Shown here piece by piece: positions 16,331 to 24,272 of a stretch of 45,794 nucleotides of DNA. The number at the start of each line of letters is the position of its first letter. Position 1 is the first letter of the stretch. The DNA is taken from the NCBI GenBank assembly GCA_017397175.1, contig JAFQKA010000010.1, forward strand, positions 1 to 45,794, written 5' to 3'. The DNA comes from Clostridia bacterium. Its GTDB lineage: Bacteria > Bacillota > Clostridia > Oscillospirales > CAG-272. The notes beneath the pieces are model-generated. The model had not been told where the DNA came from. It saw only the letters and a list, made by a program, of their open reading frames with translations, and made no database searches. Made by a program: the position numbers and the translations under genes.

Positions 16331-17374
16331 ATGGCAGATTTCAAACCCATAAACGATTCGGATTTCAGACGGCAGGCAAAGAGTGCCCTTGGCACAGGCT
16401 ACCTGTTTTATGGCGACGAGGATTATTTGAAGATCCACGCCGTCCGCCTCGTGCAGGATATTGTCGCGCCCGATCCGGCATTCGCGTTATTTAATATAGT
16501 AAAAATCGCATACGAGGACTACACTCCTGAAAAGTTGATCGACGCTATGCAGCCTCCTCCCATGATGGCGGACAGAAAGCTCATTTTGCTGACGGGCTTT
16601 GATTTTACGTCCATGCGCTCATCCGAGACGGACGAGTTGCTGGAGGCCCTTGACGCATTGAGGGAATACGATTTCAATACGGTGATTTTGTCTGTTGCGG
16701 CAGGACTTATTGACGAGGGATATTCGGTATCCAAGCCTTCGGCAACTCTGAAAAAGCTCGGGGAAAAGCTCTGTGCCGTAAAATTTGACAAATGCACTCC
16801 CGGCAGGCTTGCGGTCTGGGTGAACAAGCATTTTGAGCACAATGGGGTGAGCATCAGCGACTCTGCGACAGACTTTTTCATAAATTACTGCGGAAACAGT
16901 ATGATGCGTCTTGCAAACGAGATCGAAAAGCTATGTGCTTACGTGCTGTATGAAAAGCGAACGGAGGTGACGCGGGAAGACGTGCGTAACGTCTGCTGTG
17001 CGGACACGGACTATGACAACTTTGCTTTCGCTAATGCCATAGCGGAAGGGCGAGCGCAGGATGCACTGGCTATCCTTGATTATCTGAAATTCAAGCGGGT
17101 CGATCCGTTGATAATTTTCGGAGAGACCTCAAAGACCTTCTGTGATCTGCTTCTCGTAAAGCAGTTGGCGGAGTCTGGCATGACTGCGGCCGATATGGCA
17201 AGAGAAAAATACATGAACGAATATCGGGCAAAGATCTATCTGAGAAGTGCCGCGCGGCTTTCTCTTGAGACCTTGCACCGAAAGATCGCTCTGTGCGAGG
17301 AGACGGACAGAAAGAACAAGCTGTCCTCGGGCAGCGGAAGCTACGTGCCGCTGGAAATGCTAATATGTACCTAA
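16331..17374 (+). CDS. holA: DNA polymerase III subunit delta
   Basis: 347 residues from ATG 16331 (GGGAG 6 nt upstream); in-frame ATG 16286 is upstream of the transcription start. Delta opens the beta clamp as part of the clamp loader. Visible features are GTGYLFYGDEDYLKIHAVR at the N-terminal Rossmann-like domain, PMMADRKLILLTGFDF, the middle-domain FINYCGNSMMRLANEIEKLCAY (close to the conserved GxDlrrLxnElEKL), and the C-terminal collar KNKLSSG. The sequence is diverged from E. coli HolA, as usual for Bacillota. Confidence 0.93.
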   Translation: MADFKPINDSDFRRQAKSALGTGYLFYGDEDYLKIHAVRLVQDIVAPDPAFALFNIVKIAYEDYTPEKLIDAMQPPPMMADRKLILLTGFDFTSMRSSETDELLEALDALREYDFNTVILSVAAGLIDEGYSVSKPSATLKKLGEKLCAVKFDKCTPGRLAVWVNKHFEHNGVSISDSATDFFINYCGNSMMRLANEIEKLCAYVLYEKRTEVTREDVRNVCCADTDYDNFAFANAIAEGRAQDALAILDYLKFKRVDPLIIFGETSKTFCDLLLVKQLAESGMTAADMAREKYMNEYRAKIYLRSAARLSLETLHRKIALCEETDRKNKLSSGSGSYVPLEMLICT

Positions 17375-17375
17375 A

Positions 17376-17400
17376 AAAACTCCCGCGACGCGGGAGTTTT
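17376..17400. terminator. Bidirectional terminator between holA and mntP
   Basis: AAAACTCCCGC-gac-GCGGGAGTTTT is an 11-bp stem between the convergent genes, starting 1 nt after the holA stop. Confidence 0.9.
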
Positions 17401-17403
17401 CGT

Positions 17404-18003
17404 TTATATAATGCCTTTGAGCAACGTTCCTTTGAGGAATATCCAAATTCCGATGAGGATAAGTATCGTACCGCCGAAGATCTGTGCTTTTCCCGATATG
17501 GCGGTGCCGATCTTCTTGCCGATAATTATTCCCGCATAGCAGATAACGAAGGTCACGGCGGCGATGACCGTAGCGCAAATGAGAGCCTCGGTGAAATTGT
17601 GATCCGAGATGGTAAGACCTACGGAAAGAGCGTCTATGGACGTTGCAATACCTTGTATCATAAGGGCAGAGAAGCCCAACCTCACCAGCTTGCATTCCTC
17701 ACCCTCGCATTTGATGCCCTCATAGAGCATTTTGCCGCCGATATATGCAAGCAGAACGAGTGCTATCCAGGGAATAAACGGTTCAAATGCCTTGAAGTAG
17801 TTGACCAGCGTGTGAACGCAGAACCAACCTGCAAGAGGCATCACCGCTTGGAAGAGCGCGAAAAGTCCTGCGACAGTCAGCATTTTCTTTTGCCTCATTT
17901 TCGGCTCGCTGAGACCGTCCGTCAACGACACGGAAAAGGCGTCCATTGCCAGTCCCACGCCTGTGCTGATGCTTTGTATAAAGAAGGAAAGACCTAAATT
18001 CAT
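17404..18003 (-). CDS. mntP: Manganese efflux pump MntP
   Basis: 199 residues from ATG 18003 (AAGGAG 6 nt upstream). The longer frame upstream runs through the promoter and is rejected. Six hydrophobic segments and the two repeated acidic motifs of the family are present: STGVGLAMDAFSVSLTDGL near the N-terminus and GIATSIDALSVGLTI in the second half. It exports Mn2+ across the membrane. The gene is monocistronic. The leader is too short for a yybP-ykoY Mn2+ riboswitch but holds a terminator-like hairpin. Confidence 0.94.
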   Translation of the reverse strand: MNLGLSFFIQSISTGVGLAMDAFSVSLTDGLSEPKMRQKKMLTVAGLFALFQAVMPLAGWFCVHTLVNYFKAFEPFIPWIALVLLAYIGGKMLYEGIKCEGEECKLVRLGFSALMIQGIATSIDALSVGLTISDHNFTEALICATVIAAVTFVICYAGIIIGKKIGTAISGKAQIFGGTILILIGIWIFLKGTLLKGII

Positions 18004-18021
18004 TTTTACTCCTTGAAAAAT

Positions 18022-18045
18022 AAAAATCCCGCCTGCGGGAGTTTT
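18022..18045 (-). promoter_or_regulatory. Attenuator-like hairpin in the mntP leader
   Basis: On the minus strand TCCCGC-ag-GCGGGA is followed by TTTTTATTTTT, then the AAGGAG ribosome site. It lies only about 10 nt after the expected transcription start, with no room for a ligand-binding domain. Confidence 0.55.
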
Positions 18046-18054
18046 GCAAGGTGT

Positions 18055-18083
18055 ATTATATAACGAAAAGCTCGGTTTGTCAA
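18055..18083 (-). promoter_or_regulatory. Consensus sigma-A promoter of mntP
   Basis: TTGACA (18078-18083) and TATAAT (18055-18060) are separated by 17 nt on the minus strand. Confidence 0.93.
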
Positions 18084-18100
18084 GTTTATTCGACAATAAT

Positions 18101-18137
18101 CCCCTTGGGCACATGGGATAACCCAAGGGGAAGTTTT
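18101..18137 (-). terminator. Hairpin after the ABC exporter operon
   Basis: CCCCTTGGG (18101-18109) pairs with CCCAAGGGG (18122-18130) just downstream of the permease stop. The minus-strand tail (GATTATTGT) is only moderately T-rich; the better T6 run lies on the plus side, so efficiency is uncertain. Confidence 0.65.
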
Positions 18138-18138
18138 T

Positions 18139-18861
18139 TCAGCTTCTCATTCTTTTTGTGAAAAGCATGACTGCCGCTGTCAAAATTGCTGCAGTGTAGA
18201 TGAGAACGGTCAGAGCGGGTATCAAAAGTCCGTTTGCATTTTGCGCCAGAGCACCGCGCAAAATGTCAACCGTACCCGAAAAAGGAAGAATCTTACAAAG
18301 GGTTGCAAAAAATCCGCCCATCATCGACGCGTCAAAGTACAGGCCTCCGGTGAACGCAACAAGCTGAACGGCGATGCTTCCCACGCCTGACGAGGCACGT
18401 TCGCCTACGCAGGAGCCGACCAGAATGCCCAATCCGATAAAAAGAAGGGATATGGGCAGGGACAGAGCCGCGCATAAAAGTATTCCCGCGGAGAAGTCAA
18501 GTCCTAAAAGGAGAGCCGCCGCAAAGAACAAAATATTCTGCATGAGCGCCATGGGCAAGACTGCCAGAAGATATCCGAGAACATAGTCCGAGCCTCGCAT
18601 GGGGCTGACCCCGAGACGGGAAAGCAGGGCAGATTCCCGATCCTTTGAAACAAGTGTTGCCGTGAAAAGAGTAAGGAAGGAGAAACCGAAAACAATGATT
18701 CCCGGGGTAAAATTTTCCAATTTGTATGCCTCTCCGGGAATATCGAATTGCTGAAAAATGAACAGCAGAAAAAGCGGCAGGATCAGAGCGAAGATTATGC
18801 TCAAAGGATCGCGCATGATCTCTTTAAAGTTTCTTTTGGCGAAGTTTAAAGCGCGCATCAA
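18139..18861 (-). CDS. ABC-2 type transporter permease
   Basis: 240 residues with six hydrophobic segments. The N-terminal amphipathic part NFAKRNFKEIMRDPLSIIFALILPLFLLFIFQQF is typical of ABC-2 membrane subunits, as are LTLFTATLVSKDRESALLSRLGVSP (coupling region) and YVLGYLLAVLP. It overlaps the ATPase gene by 4 nt, so it is its membrane partner in an exporter. The cargo (lipid, drug, peptide) cannot be read from sequence. Confidence 0.9.
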   Translation of the reverse strand: MMRALNFAKRNFKEIMRDPLSIIFALILPLFLLFIFQQFDIPGEAYKLENFTPGIIVFGFSFLTLFTATLVSKDRESALLSRLGVSPMRGSDYVLGYLLAVLPMALMQNILFFAAALLLGLDFSAGILLCAALSLPISLLFIGLGILVGSCVGERASSGVGSIAVQLVAFTGGLYFDASMMGGFFATLCKILPFSGTVDILRGALAQNANGLLIPALTVLIYTAAILTAAVMLFTKRMRS

Positions 18862-19580
18862 AACTCACCTCCCGTTGCGAGGCTTACAAAGGCATCCTCG
18901 AAATTGTCCTTTCCGGACTGTTTGATTATCTCCTGCGGTGTTCCCATAGCGCGGAGCTTTCCCGATGACATCACGGCAACCCTGTCCGACAGCTTTTCCG
19001 CTTCCTCCATGTAGTGGGTGGTGAGAATTACCGTGACCTCTCCTCGCATGGCTTCGATGACAGACCAAAGCTCTTTGCGTGCAATGACGTCAAGACCTAA
19101 TGTCGGCTCGTCCAGAAACAGGAGCTTCGGCTCGTTTATGAGCGCGATAGCGATAGAGAGCTTTCTCTGCCAACCACCCGAGAGGGTCTTGCCCTTTTGC
19201 TCCAAGACGGGCGATAGTCCGAATTTTTCAGTAAGCTCTTCTATCTTTTTTGCCGGATTTTTTATTCCGTATGCACCCGCCATAAATTCAAGATTTTCGC
19301 GGACGGTAAGGTTTTGAGCAATGGCGGTTTCCTGAGGGGAAATATTGATCAGCTGTCTGATCTTCTGACGGTCCTTTTCCGTGTCAAGCCCGAATATCTC
19401 GGCTTTGCCGGCGGTTTTGCCAATAAGCGTTGAGAGCATTTTTACAGTGGTGGTTTTGCCTGCACCGTTTGTTCCGAGCAGCGAGAATATCTCGCCTTTT
19501 TCGACTGTCAGGTCAAGACCGTCTACCGCCTTTTTTTCGCCGTATCTTTTGGTAAGACCCTCGGTTTTAATTGCACTCAT
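18858..19580 (-). CDS. ABC transporter ATP-binding protein
   Basis: 240 residues. Walker A is GTNGAGKTT, the Q-loop region is NISPQETAIA, the signature motif reads LSGGWQRKLSIA, Walker B is LLFLDEPTLGLD and the H-loop is TTHYMEEAE. This is the DRA/CcmA-like type that powers ABC-2 exporters. GW in the signature (LSGGWQ, usually LSGGMQ or LSGGQQ) is a small variation. Its start overlaps the upstream AbrB-like gene by 14 nt. Confidence 0.94.
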   Translation of the reverse strand: MSAIKTEGLTKRYGEKKAVDGLDLTVEKGEIFSLLGTNGAGKTTTVKMLSTLIGKTAGKAEIFGLDTEKDRQKIRQLINISPQETAIAQNLTVRENLEFMAGAYGIKNPAKKIEELTEKFGLSPVLEQKGKTLSGGWQRKLSIAIALINEPKLLFLDEPTLGLDVIARKELWSVIEAMRGEVTVILTTHYMEEAEKLSDRVAVMSSGKLRAMGTPQEIIKQSGKDNFEDAFVSLATGGEF

Positions 19581-19776
19581 TTGAAAGCCCTCCCAGAATG
19601 CTGTCGGTCATATCCTCAAAGGCATCTGATTTGAGAAGTGCAATTCCTCTTTTCTTGTCTGCCAGAAGTATCACCGAGTCGCCCGATGCGATGCCGAACA
19701 TATCCCGAATCTCTTTCGGAATAACTATCTGTCCCTTTTCTCCTACTTTGCTTATTCCAACAAATTTGTCCTTCAT
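19567..19776 (-). CDS. AbrB/SpoVT-like (MazE-fold) DNA-binding protein
   Basis: A 69-residue swapped-hairpin transition-state regulator. The family core is clear: ISKVGEKGQIVIPKEIRDMFGIASGDSVILLAD. It is first in the operon with the ABC exporter and has an AAGGAGG ribosome site, so it probably controls the exporter and itself. No toxin partner follows, which argues against an antitoxin role. Confidence 0.93.
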   Translation of the reverse strand: MKDKFVGISKVGEKGQIVIPKEIRDMFGIASGDSVILLADKKRGIALLKSDAFEDMTDSILGGLSNECN

Positions 19777-19795
19777 TTCTTGCCTCCTTGGTGTG

Positions 19796-19846
19796 ATAAG
19801 TTATACTTTTCATACTTATTATACCAAAGGCGAAAGCTTTTGTCAA
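19796..19846 (-). promoter_or_regulatory. Promoter and candidate operator of the abrB-ABC operon
   Basis: TTGACA (19841-19846) and TATAAT (19818-19823) are separated by 17 nt. An inverted repeat, ATAAGT (19796-19801) with ACTTAT (19814-19819), covers the -10 edge and start site, and AAGTAT occurs twice on the minus strand in the same stretch. It is a likely autoregulatory site for the AbrB-like protein. Confidence 0.78.
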
Positions 19847-19900
19847 CCGTCAAGCGAAAAAAACGTGGTTTTTCGAAAGCAATAGGCTTTTTTGAAACAC

Positions 19901-19935
19901 AAATGTATTTACATTTGCAAAAAAAATGATATAAT
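19901..19935 (+). promoter_or_regulatory. Promoter with overlapping palindrome ahead of the first Gfo/Idh gene
   Basis: TTTACA (19908-19913) and TATAAT (19930-19935) are separated by 16 nt. The palindrome AAATGTA-tt-TACATTT (19901-19916) overlaps the -35 box, so a bound repressor would block polymerase. Confidence 0.68.
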
Positions 19936-19973
19936 TGTTGTGGTACTATTCCAAAGGGAATCGGGAGGAAATC

Positions 19974-21263
19974 ATGAAAAAACTTAAAGCAATAGTCATC
20001 GGCGCCGGCAGCCGAGGAACCTGCTATTCCGACAAAATGCTCGCTTACCCCGACAAATTTGAGGTAGTTGCGGTTGCCGAGCCTATGAGACACAAGAGAC
20101 GTCATTTGCAGGAAATGTACAACATTCCGGACGAAATGTGCTTTGATAGCTGGGAACCTTTGCTCTCCCTTGGCAAGATCGCGGACTTTGCTGTTATCGC
20201 AACGCCCGACCGTCTCCACTATGCGCCTGCAATGAAGGCTATATCGCTGAAATACGATCTCCTTCTTGAAAAGCCTATTGCGCCCACCGAGCAGGAGTGT
20301 GTGGACATAGCTGCTTCTGCCAAAGAAAACGGCGTGAAGGTGGTGGTCTGCCACGTGCTCAGATATGCGCCTATGTTTATTGCCATCAAGGATATTATTG
20401 ATAAGGGTGAGATCGGTCGCGTGATCTCTGTCAATCACGAGGAATGTGTGGGTAACGTTCATCAAAGCCACAGCTTTGTGCGCGGCAACTGGGGCAACTC
20501 TGACAGATCCAGCACTATGCTGCTCCAGAAATCCTGTCACGATCTTGATATTTTGCAGTGGTTGCTTGGTAAGGAATGTAAAAAAATACAGTCCTTTGGC
20601 ACGCTTACTTATTTCAGAGCCGAAAATGCTCCCGAGGGTGCGCCCGAGCATTGCACCGACGGTTGTCCTCATGAGGAAAGCTGTCCGTATAGTGCATTGA
20701 AGCTCTATCTGAACAGCACGGACGACCATTGGTTCCGTCCTGCGGCAGCGCACAGTGTTGAGCGCGATAATTTCGTTCCCACAAACGAAGATGTCCTGAA
20801 GGCTCTGCAGACTACCCAATACGGAAAGTGTGTTTTCAAGTGCGACAACAACGTGGTGGATCATCAGACGGTAAATATGCTCTTTGAGGACGATATTACC
20901 GTAACCTTTACCATGAACGCCTTCAATAGCGGCGGACGCTTTATTCACGTTATGGGCACCAAGGGCGAGCTGAGAGCGGCTATGAAGGGTGATTCGCCTA
21001 TCGAGGTGACCGATCTTGCTACGGGCGAGACCCGCGTCGTTGATTCCAACGCCCGCGACGGAATATTGGGCGGTCACGGCGGCGGTGACAGCCGCATTAT
21101 CCTTGCACTTTACGATTATTTCACCGAGGGCAAGGGAAAAGAGAACATAACCGAAGCGGATATATCCTGCCGAAACCATATGCTCGTTTTTGCGGCGGAA
21201 AGGTCGAGACTGACGGGTGAAACGGTGGATATTGCCGAGTTCAAGCGAGAGTTTGGATTATAA
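19974..21263 (+). CDS. Gfo/Idh/MocA-family oxidoreductase
   Basis: 429 residues from ATG 19974, which has GGGAGGAA upstream; the extended frame begins in the -10 box. The Rossmann fold starts with AIVIGAGSRGTCYSDKML, and the family motif EKPIAPT (from LLLEKPIAPTEQE) supplies the conserved Lys-Pro. Later segments include KSCHDLDILQWLLG and a four-cysteine stretch (CTDGCPHEESCPYSALKLY) that may bind a metal. It is an NAD(P)-dependent sugar or cyclitol dehydrogenase of unknown substrate. The gene is monocistronic. Confidence 0.9.
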   Translation: MKKLKAIVIGAGSRGTCYSDKMLAYPDKFEVVAVAEPMRHKRRHLQEMYNIPDEMCFDSWEPLLSLGKIADFAVIATPDRLHYAPAMKAISLKYDLLLEKPIAPTEQECVDIAASAKENGVKVVVCHVLRYAPMFIAIKDIIDKGEIGRVISVNHEECVGNVHQSHSFVRGNWGNSDRSSTMLLQKSCHDLDILQWLLGKECKKIQSFGTLTYFRAENAPEGAPEHCTDGCPHEESCPYSALKLYLNSTDDHWFRPAAAHSVERDNFVPTNEDVLKALQTTQYGKCVFKCDNNVVDHQTVNMLFEDDITVTFTMNAFNSGGRFIHVMGTKGELRAAMKGDSPIEVTDLATGETRVVDSNARDGILGGHGGGDSRIILALYDYFTEGKGKENITEADISCRNHMLVFAAERSRLTGETVDIAEFKREFGL

Positions 21264-21265
21264 AT

Positions 21266-21301
21266 AAAAATGAAGGCGGTCAAACGACCGCCTTCATTTT
21301 T
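21266..21301. terminator. Bidirectional terminator, Gfo/Idh gene / AraC gene
   Basis: A 16-bp stem (AAAAATGAAGGCGGTC and its complement, loop AAAC) lies between two convergent genes. Confidence 0.94.
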
Positions 21302-22151
21302 ATTTTAAAGAGTGCTTTTCGCCCGACCATTGAAGGGACAGTCGGTAATCCTTTGGAGATATGCCCGTGATCCTTTTGAAGATACGGCTGAAATAAAACT
21401 GATCGTCAAAGCCTACGGCATAAGAAACCTCGGCGATCGAAACCGAACGGCGCGACAGCAGAGCCTTGGCGTTTGAGATCCGCAAAGTGTTTCTGTATTC
21501 AACCGGACTCATTCCCGACCATTTTGCAAAAAGCCGACGGAAATATGTTTCACTGACCCCGCAGCGGTCTGCCACTTCGCTGATCTTCACGTCCCGGTTC
21601 CAATTTTCTTCAAGATATTTGATGCCCGCTCGAATGGGATGATAATATGCGGAGGAATTTATCCCCGCGCCGATAAGAGAATCTGAGAGGGAATAAAAAA
21701 GCGATTTTACGCGGAATGGCCTTTTTTCGGCTTTTGCAAGTTCTGTGGTAATGTCAAGCATTCGTGAGGCGGCATTTCGGCTTTTTTCTCCGTTGAGAAG
21801 CACAGGTCTGTCGGAAAAAACGGGGGTTCTGCCTTCGCTGTCACGAAAAATAAAATTCACGAGACATGAACGGATTCGGGTGGGCACGGCGGGTCTCGTT
21901 TGGGTCATGGTATAGTACGATCCCTGAGGGAGGTAGACGATGTCTCCCTTTTTCAGCGTTATCTCATATCCGGTGCCCGAATAAGTCATGGTGATGTCGG
22001 AGAGCAGCAGTAAAAAACCGCTGTCGGGACGCGGCGAGGTCTCATAGCGAGTGAATCTCGGTGTTGCATCGTGATTTTGAAACATTGCCGACAGATAGAT
22101 CAATTCAAGATCCGATTTATAGAAATCCTCTATGGAAAGCAAATTTGTCAT
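21300..22151 (-). CDS. AraC-family transcriptional regulator
   Basis: 283 residues. The N-terminal cupin sensor runs to about residue 160, including GYEITLKKGDIVYLPQGSYY. The C-terminal two-HTH domain starts near VKISEVADRCGVSETYFRRL and contains the AraC signature SIAEVSYAVGFDDQFYFSRI followed by GISPKDYR. It is divergent from the Gfo/Idh-isomerase operon and probably regulates it, perhaps with the convergent Gfo/Idh gene, in response to a sugar. The ligand is unknown. CAAGGAG lies upstream of the start. Confidence 0.95.
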   Translation of the reverse strand: MTNLLSIEDFYKSDLELIYLSAMFQNHDATPRFTRYETSPRPDSGFLLLLSDITMTYSGTGYEITLKKGDIVYLPQGSYYTMTQTRPAVPTRIRSCLVNFIFRDSEGRTPVFSDRPVLLNGEKSRNAASRMLDITTELAKAEKRPFRVKSLFYSLSDSLIGAGINSSAYYHPIRAGIKYLEENWNRDVKISEVADRCGVSETYFRRLFAKWSGMSPVEYRNTLRISNAKALLSRRSVSIAEVSYAVGFDDQFYFSRIFKRITGISPKDYRLSLQWSGEKHSLK

Positions 22152-22183
22152 GAAAAACTCCTTGGAAACCTGTATTTAAAAAT

Positions 22184-22212
22184 ATTTTATCATATTTGTG
22201 CCGAAAAGTCCA
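22184..22212 (-). promoter_or_regulatory. Putative promoter of the second AraC gene
   Basis: On the minus strand TGGACT (22207-22212) and TAAAAT (22184-22189) are separated by 17 nt. The -35 box is a weak match. Confidence 0.5.
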
Positions 22213-22231
22213 TAGTTTTCTTGTTTGTTTA

Positions 22232-22259
22232 TTGAACTTTTTTCTTTTTTTGCTATAAT
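22232..22259 (+). promoter_or_regulatory. Promoter of the second Gfo/Idh operon
   Basis: TTGAAC (22232-22237) and TATAAT (22254-22259) are separated by 16 nt, 32 nt before the start codon. Confidence 0.75.
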
Positions 22260-22291
22260 GGAGTTACAAAAGCTACAGGAGGCGTGCATTT

Positions 22292-23422
22292 ATGGCATTC
22301 AAACCTATGAAAACTGCGGTCATTGGCTGCGGAATGATAAGCGATATCTATTTAAAGAATCTGAAAGAGACCTACAAGATCACAGAGCTTGTGGGCTGCA
22401 GCGACATTATCCCCGAAAGAAGCGCAAAGCAGGCGGAGAAATACGGGATCCGCCAAATGACCAACGAGGAGATCTTTGCCGACCCCGAAATTGAGATGGT
22501 TGTGAATATTACATATCCCACCGCTCATTTTGAGGTGTCCCGTCGGGCACTTGAGGCAGGGAAGCACGTTTACTGCGAAAAGATGACCACTCTCACGGTT
22601 GAAGAATCCACCGCACTTCTGGAGTTGGCTCAGTCCAAGGGACTGTTTGTAGGCGGCGCGGCAGACACATTCCTTTGCGGCGCGACCCAGACTGCGCGCA
22701 TGATAATTGACAGCGGAATTGTTGGAACTCCGGTTATGGCGAACGCACTTCTTGCGCGTTCTTACCACCACGAGAGATTTAATACAGCACCCTATAAGCG
22801 TTTTGCCTTCTGTCCCGGCGGAGGTATCATTTTCGACATGGGAAGCTATTATCTGTCCGAGCTTGTGTTCCTGCTTGGGCCTATCAAGCGCGTTGCCGGA
22901 TTCTCTCAGATACGCAATCCTCACAGAACCTTTGTAAATCCCGATTCGCCTCTTTACGGTCAGCCTATGGAGGTGGAGAGCTACAACAATACCACGGGTG
23001 TTCTCGAATTTGAGAGCGGCGCACTGGGCAACATTACAATGACGAGTGAGTCGGCAAAGGGAACCGACACATTCCAGATTTTCTGTACCGACGGAACTAT
23101 TGATCTGGGCGACCCAAATACCTACCGCACTTCGATCAAGATCATCGACAAGGTGGGCAAGGTCAGCGAGATAGTTACAAATTTTGGCTACAAGGGAGAT
23201 AACTTCCGCGGACTTGGAGTGGCTGATGCTGTCTACGCTATCCGAAACAACCGTCCCGCACGTTGCTCGGGAGAGCTTAACCGCCACGTTCTTGAGGCGG
23301 CACTGGGTATCTGCCAAAGCAGTGAGGACGGTAAGTATTACGAAATGACCACCCGATGTGAACGCCCCGAGCCATTCAAGCCGGGTTACACCGAAAGACA
23401 GGAAATGCAGCTTGAAATTTAA
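22292..23422 (+). CDS. Gfo/Idh/MocA-family oxidoreductase
   Basis: 376 residues with AGGAGG upstream. The Rossmann motif is AVIGCGMISDIYLKNLKE, then LVGCSDIIPERSAKQAEKYG, and the active-site region HVYCEKMTTLTVEES, where EKM replaces the usual EKP. FDMGSYYLSELVFLLGPIKRV is the conserved middle motif. It is an NAD(P)-dependent sugar dehydrogenase of unknown substrate, about 50 residues shorter than the other Gfo/Idh protein in this window and clearly distinct from it. It is co-transcribed with a TIM-barrel isomerase, a common pairing in inositol- or keto-sugar pathways. Confidence 0.92.
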   Translation: MAFKPMKTAVIGCGMISDIYLKNLKETYKITELVGCSDIIPERSAKQAEKYGIRQMTNEEIFADPEIEMVVNITYPTAHFEVSRRALEAGKHVYCEKMTTLTVEESTALLELAQSKGLFVGGAADTFLCGATQTARMIIDSGIVGTPVMANALLARSYHHERFNTAPYKRFAFCPGGGIIFDMGSYYLSELVFLLGPIKRVAGFSQIRNPHRTFVNPDSPLYGQPMEVESYNNTTGVLEFESGALGNITMTSESAKGTDTFQIFCTDGTIDLGDPNTYRTSIKIIDKVGKVSEIVTNFGYKGDNFRGLGVADAVYAIRNNRPARCSGELNRHVLEAALGICQSSEDGKYYEMTTRCERPEPFKPGYTERQEMQLEI

Positions 23423-23439
23423 TGATAGGAGAAAATAAA

Positions 23440-24216
23440 ATGACACAGTTTGGTATTCAGATGTATACACTTCGCAATTTTATGAAGACACCCGAGGATT
23501 TTGACAACACACTTCGCCGCGTTGCCGAGATGGGTTATACGAACGTTCAGATAACCCGTCCCGCATTTACAAGCGCGCCTGAGATGGCAAAGCAGCTTGA
23601 AGGCTACGGACTGAAGGCCGATTCCGCATATTGCCACGTTTACGAGATCCCCTACAAGCTCGACGCGGTCGTTGAGGAAGCAAAGCTTCTTGGCACCGAC
23701 GTTGTCCGCACAAATTCAATGCATAATCCCCAGATGAGAGCGGATTTTGAGATATTCGCGGACTGGATGAACAAGTGCGGAAAGCTCCTTCATGACAGGG
23801 GACTGAAGTTCATGTACCACTTCCACTCATTTGAGTTCATGAAGCTGGGCGATGACAGAGGTATTGATATTCTGCTGAACAATACAGACCCCGAGCTTGT
23901 ATATTTTCAGCCCGACGTTTTCTGGCTGACAGCTGCGGGTCACGAGCCCAGCCGCGCTCTTGAAATGTTCCGCGGCCGCGCTATCTATATGCACTGCAAG
24001 GACTACGTTATCGTTCGAAAGAAAGGCGAGGTGCTTGAGGAAACGAGCCGCGCAAGTGCTCCCGTAGGCACGGGCAACCTTCATTGGAAGGAGATCATCG
24101 AGGCGGCAAAGAACGTGGGAATATACAATTTCGTGGTTGAGGACGACATGGGTATTCTCGATCCCTTTGATTCCGCAAAACAGAGTATTGATAACATGAA
24201 GAAGCTGGGCTTCTGA
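23440..24216 (+). CDS. Sugar phosphate isomerase/epimerase (AP endonuclease 2 family TIM barrel)
   Basis: 258 residues from ATG 23440, which has AGGAG 8 nt upstream; a further ATG at 23422 overlaps the previous stop but lacks a ribosome site. The protein opens FGIQMYTLRNFM and includes FMYHFHSFEF, FQPDVFWLTAAG, MHCKDY and GIYNFVVEDDMG, the metal-ligand carrying strands of xylose isomerase-like barrels. With the preceding dehydrogenase it probably interconverts a keto-sugar or inositol intermediate. The exact substrate is unknown. Confidence 0.9.
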   Translation: MTQFGIQMYTLRNFMKTPEDFDNTLRRVAEMGYTNVQITRPAFTSAPEMAKQLEGYGLKADSAYCHVYEIPYKLDAVVEEAKLLGTDVVRTNSMHNPQMRADFEIFADWMNKCGKLLHDRGLKFMYHFHSFEFMKLGDDRGIDILLNNTDPELVYFQPDVFWLTAAGHEPSRALEMFRGRAIYMHCKDYVIVRKKGEVLEETSRASAPVGTGNLHWKEIIEAAKNVGIYNFVVEDDMGILDPFDSAKQSIDNMKKLGF

Positions 24217-24236
24217 TATTATTTTAAAACAGTAAA

Positions 24237-24271
24237 CCCCTTGACATATCGGTGTCAAGGGGTGATTTTTT
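24237..24271. terminator. Terminator after the isomerase gene
   Basis: CCCCTTGACA-tatcgg-TGTCAAGGGG is a 10-bp stem followed by TGATTTTTT; it lies between two convergent genes and could act both ways. Confidence 0.9.
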
Positions 24272-24272
24272 A

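Noticed and set aside
18004-18100. yybP-ykoY manganese riboswitch before mntP
   Set aside because: The leader after the -10 box is only about 45 nt, with no room for the multi-helix aptamer.
19773-21179. 468-residue minus-strand frame
   Set aside because: Shadow of the Gfo/Idh gene at 19974-21263 and its promoter; composition is unlike a real protein.
22352-23470. 372-residue minus-strand frame
   Set aside because: Shadow of the second Gfo/Idh gene, which has a full family signature on the plus strand.
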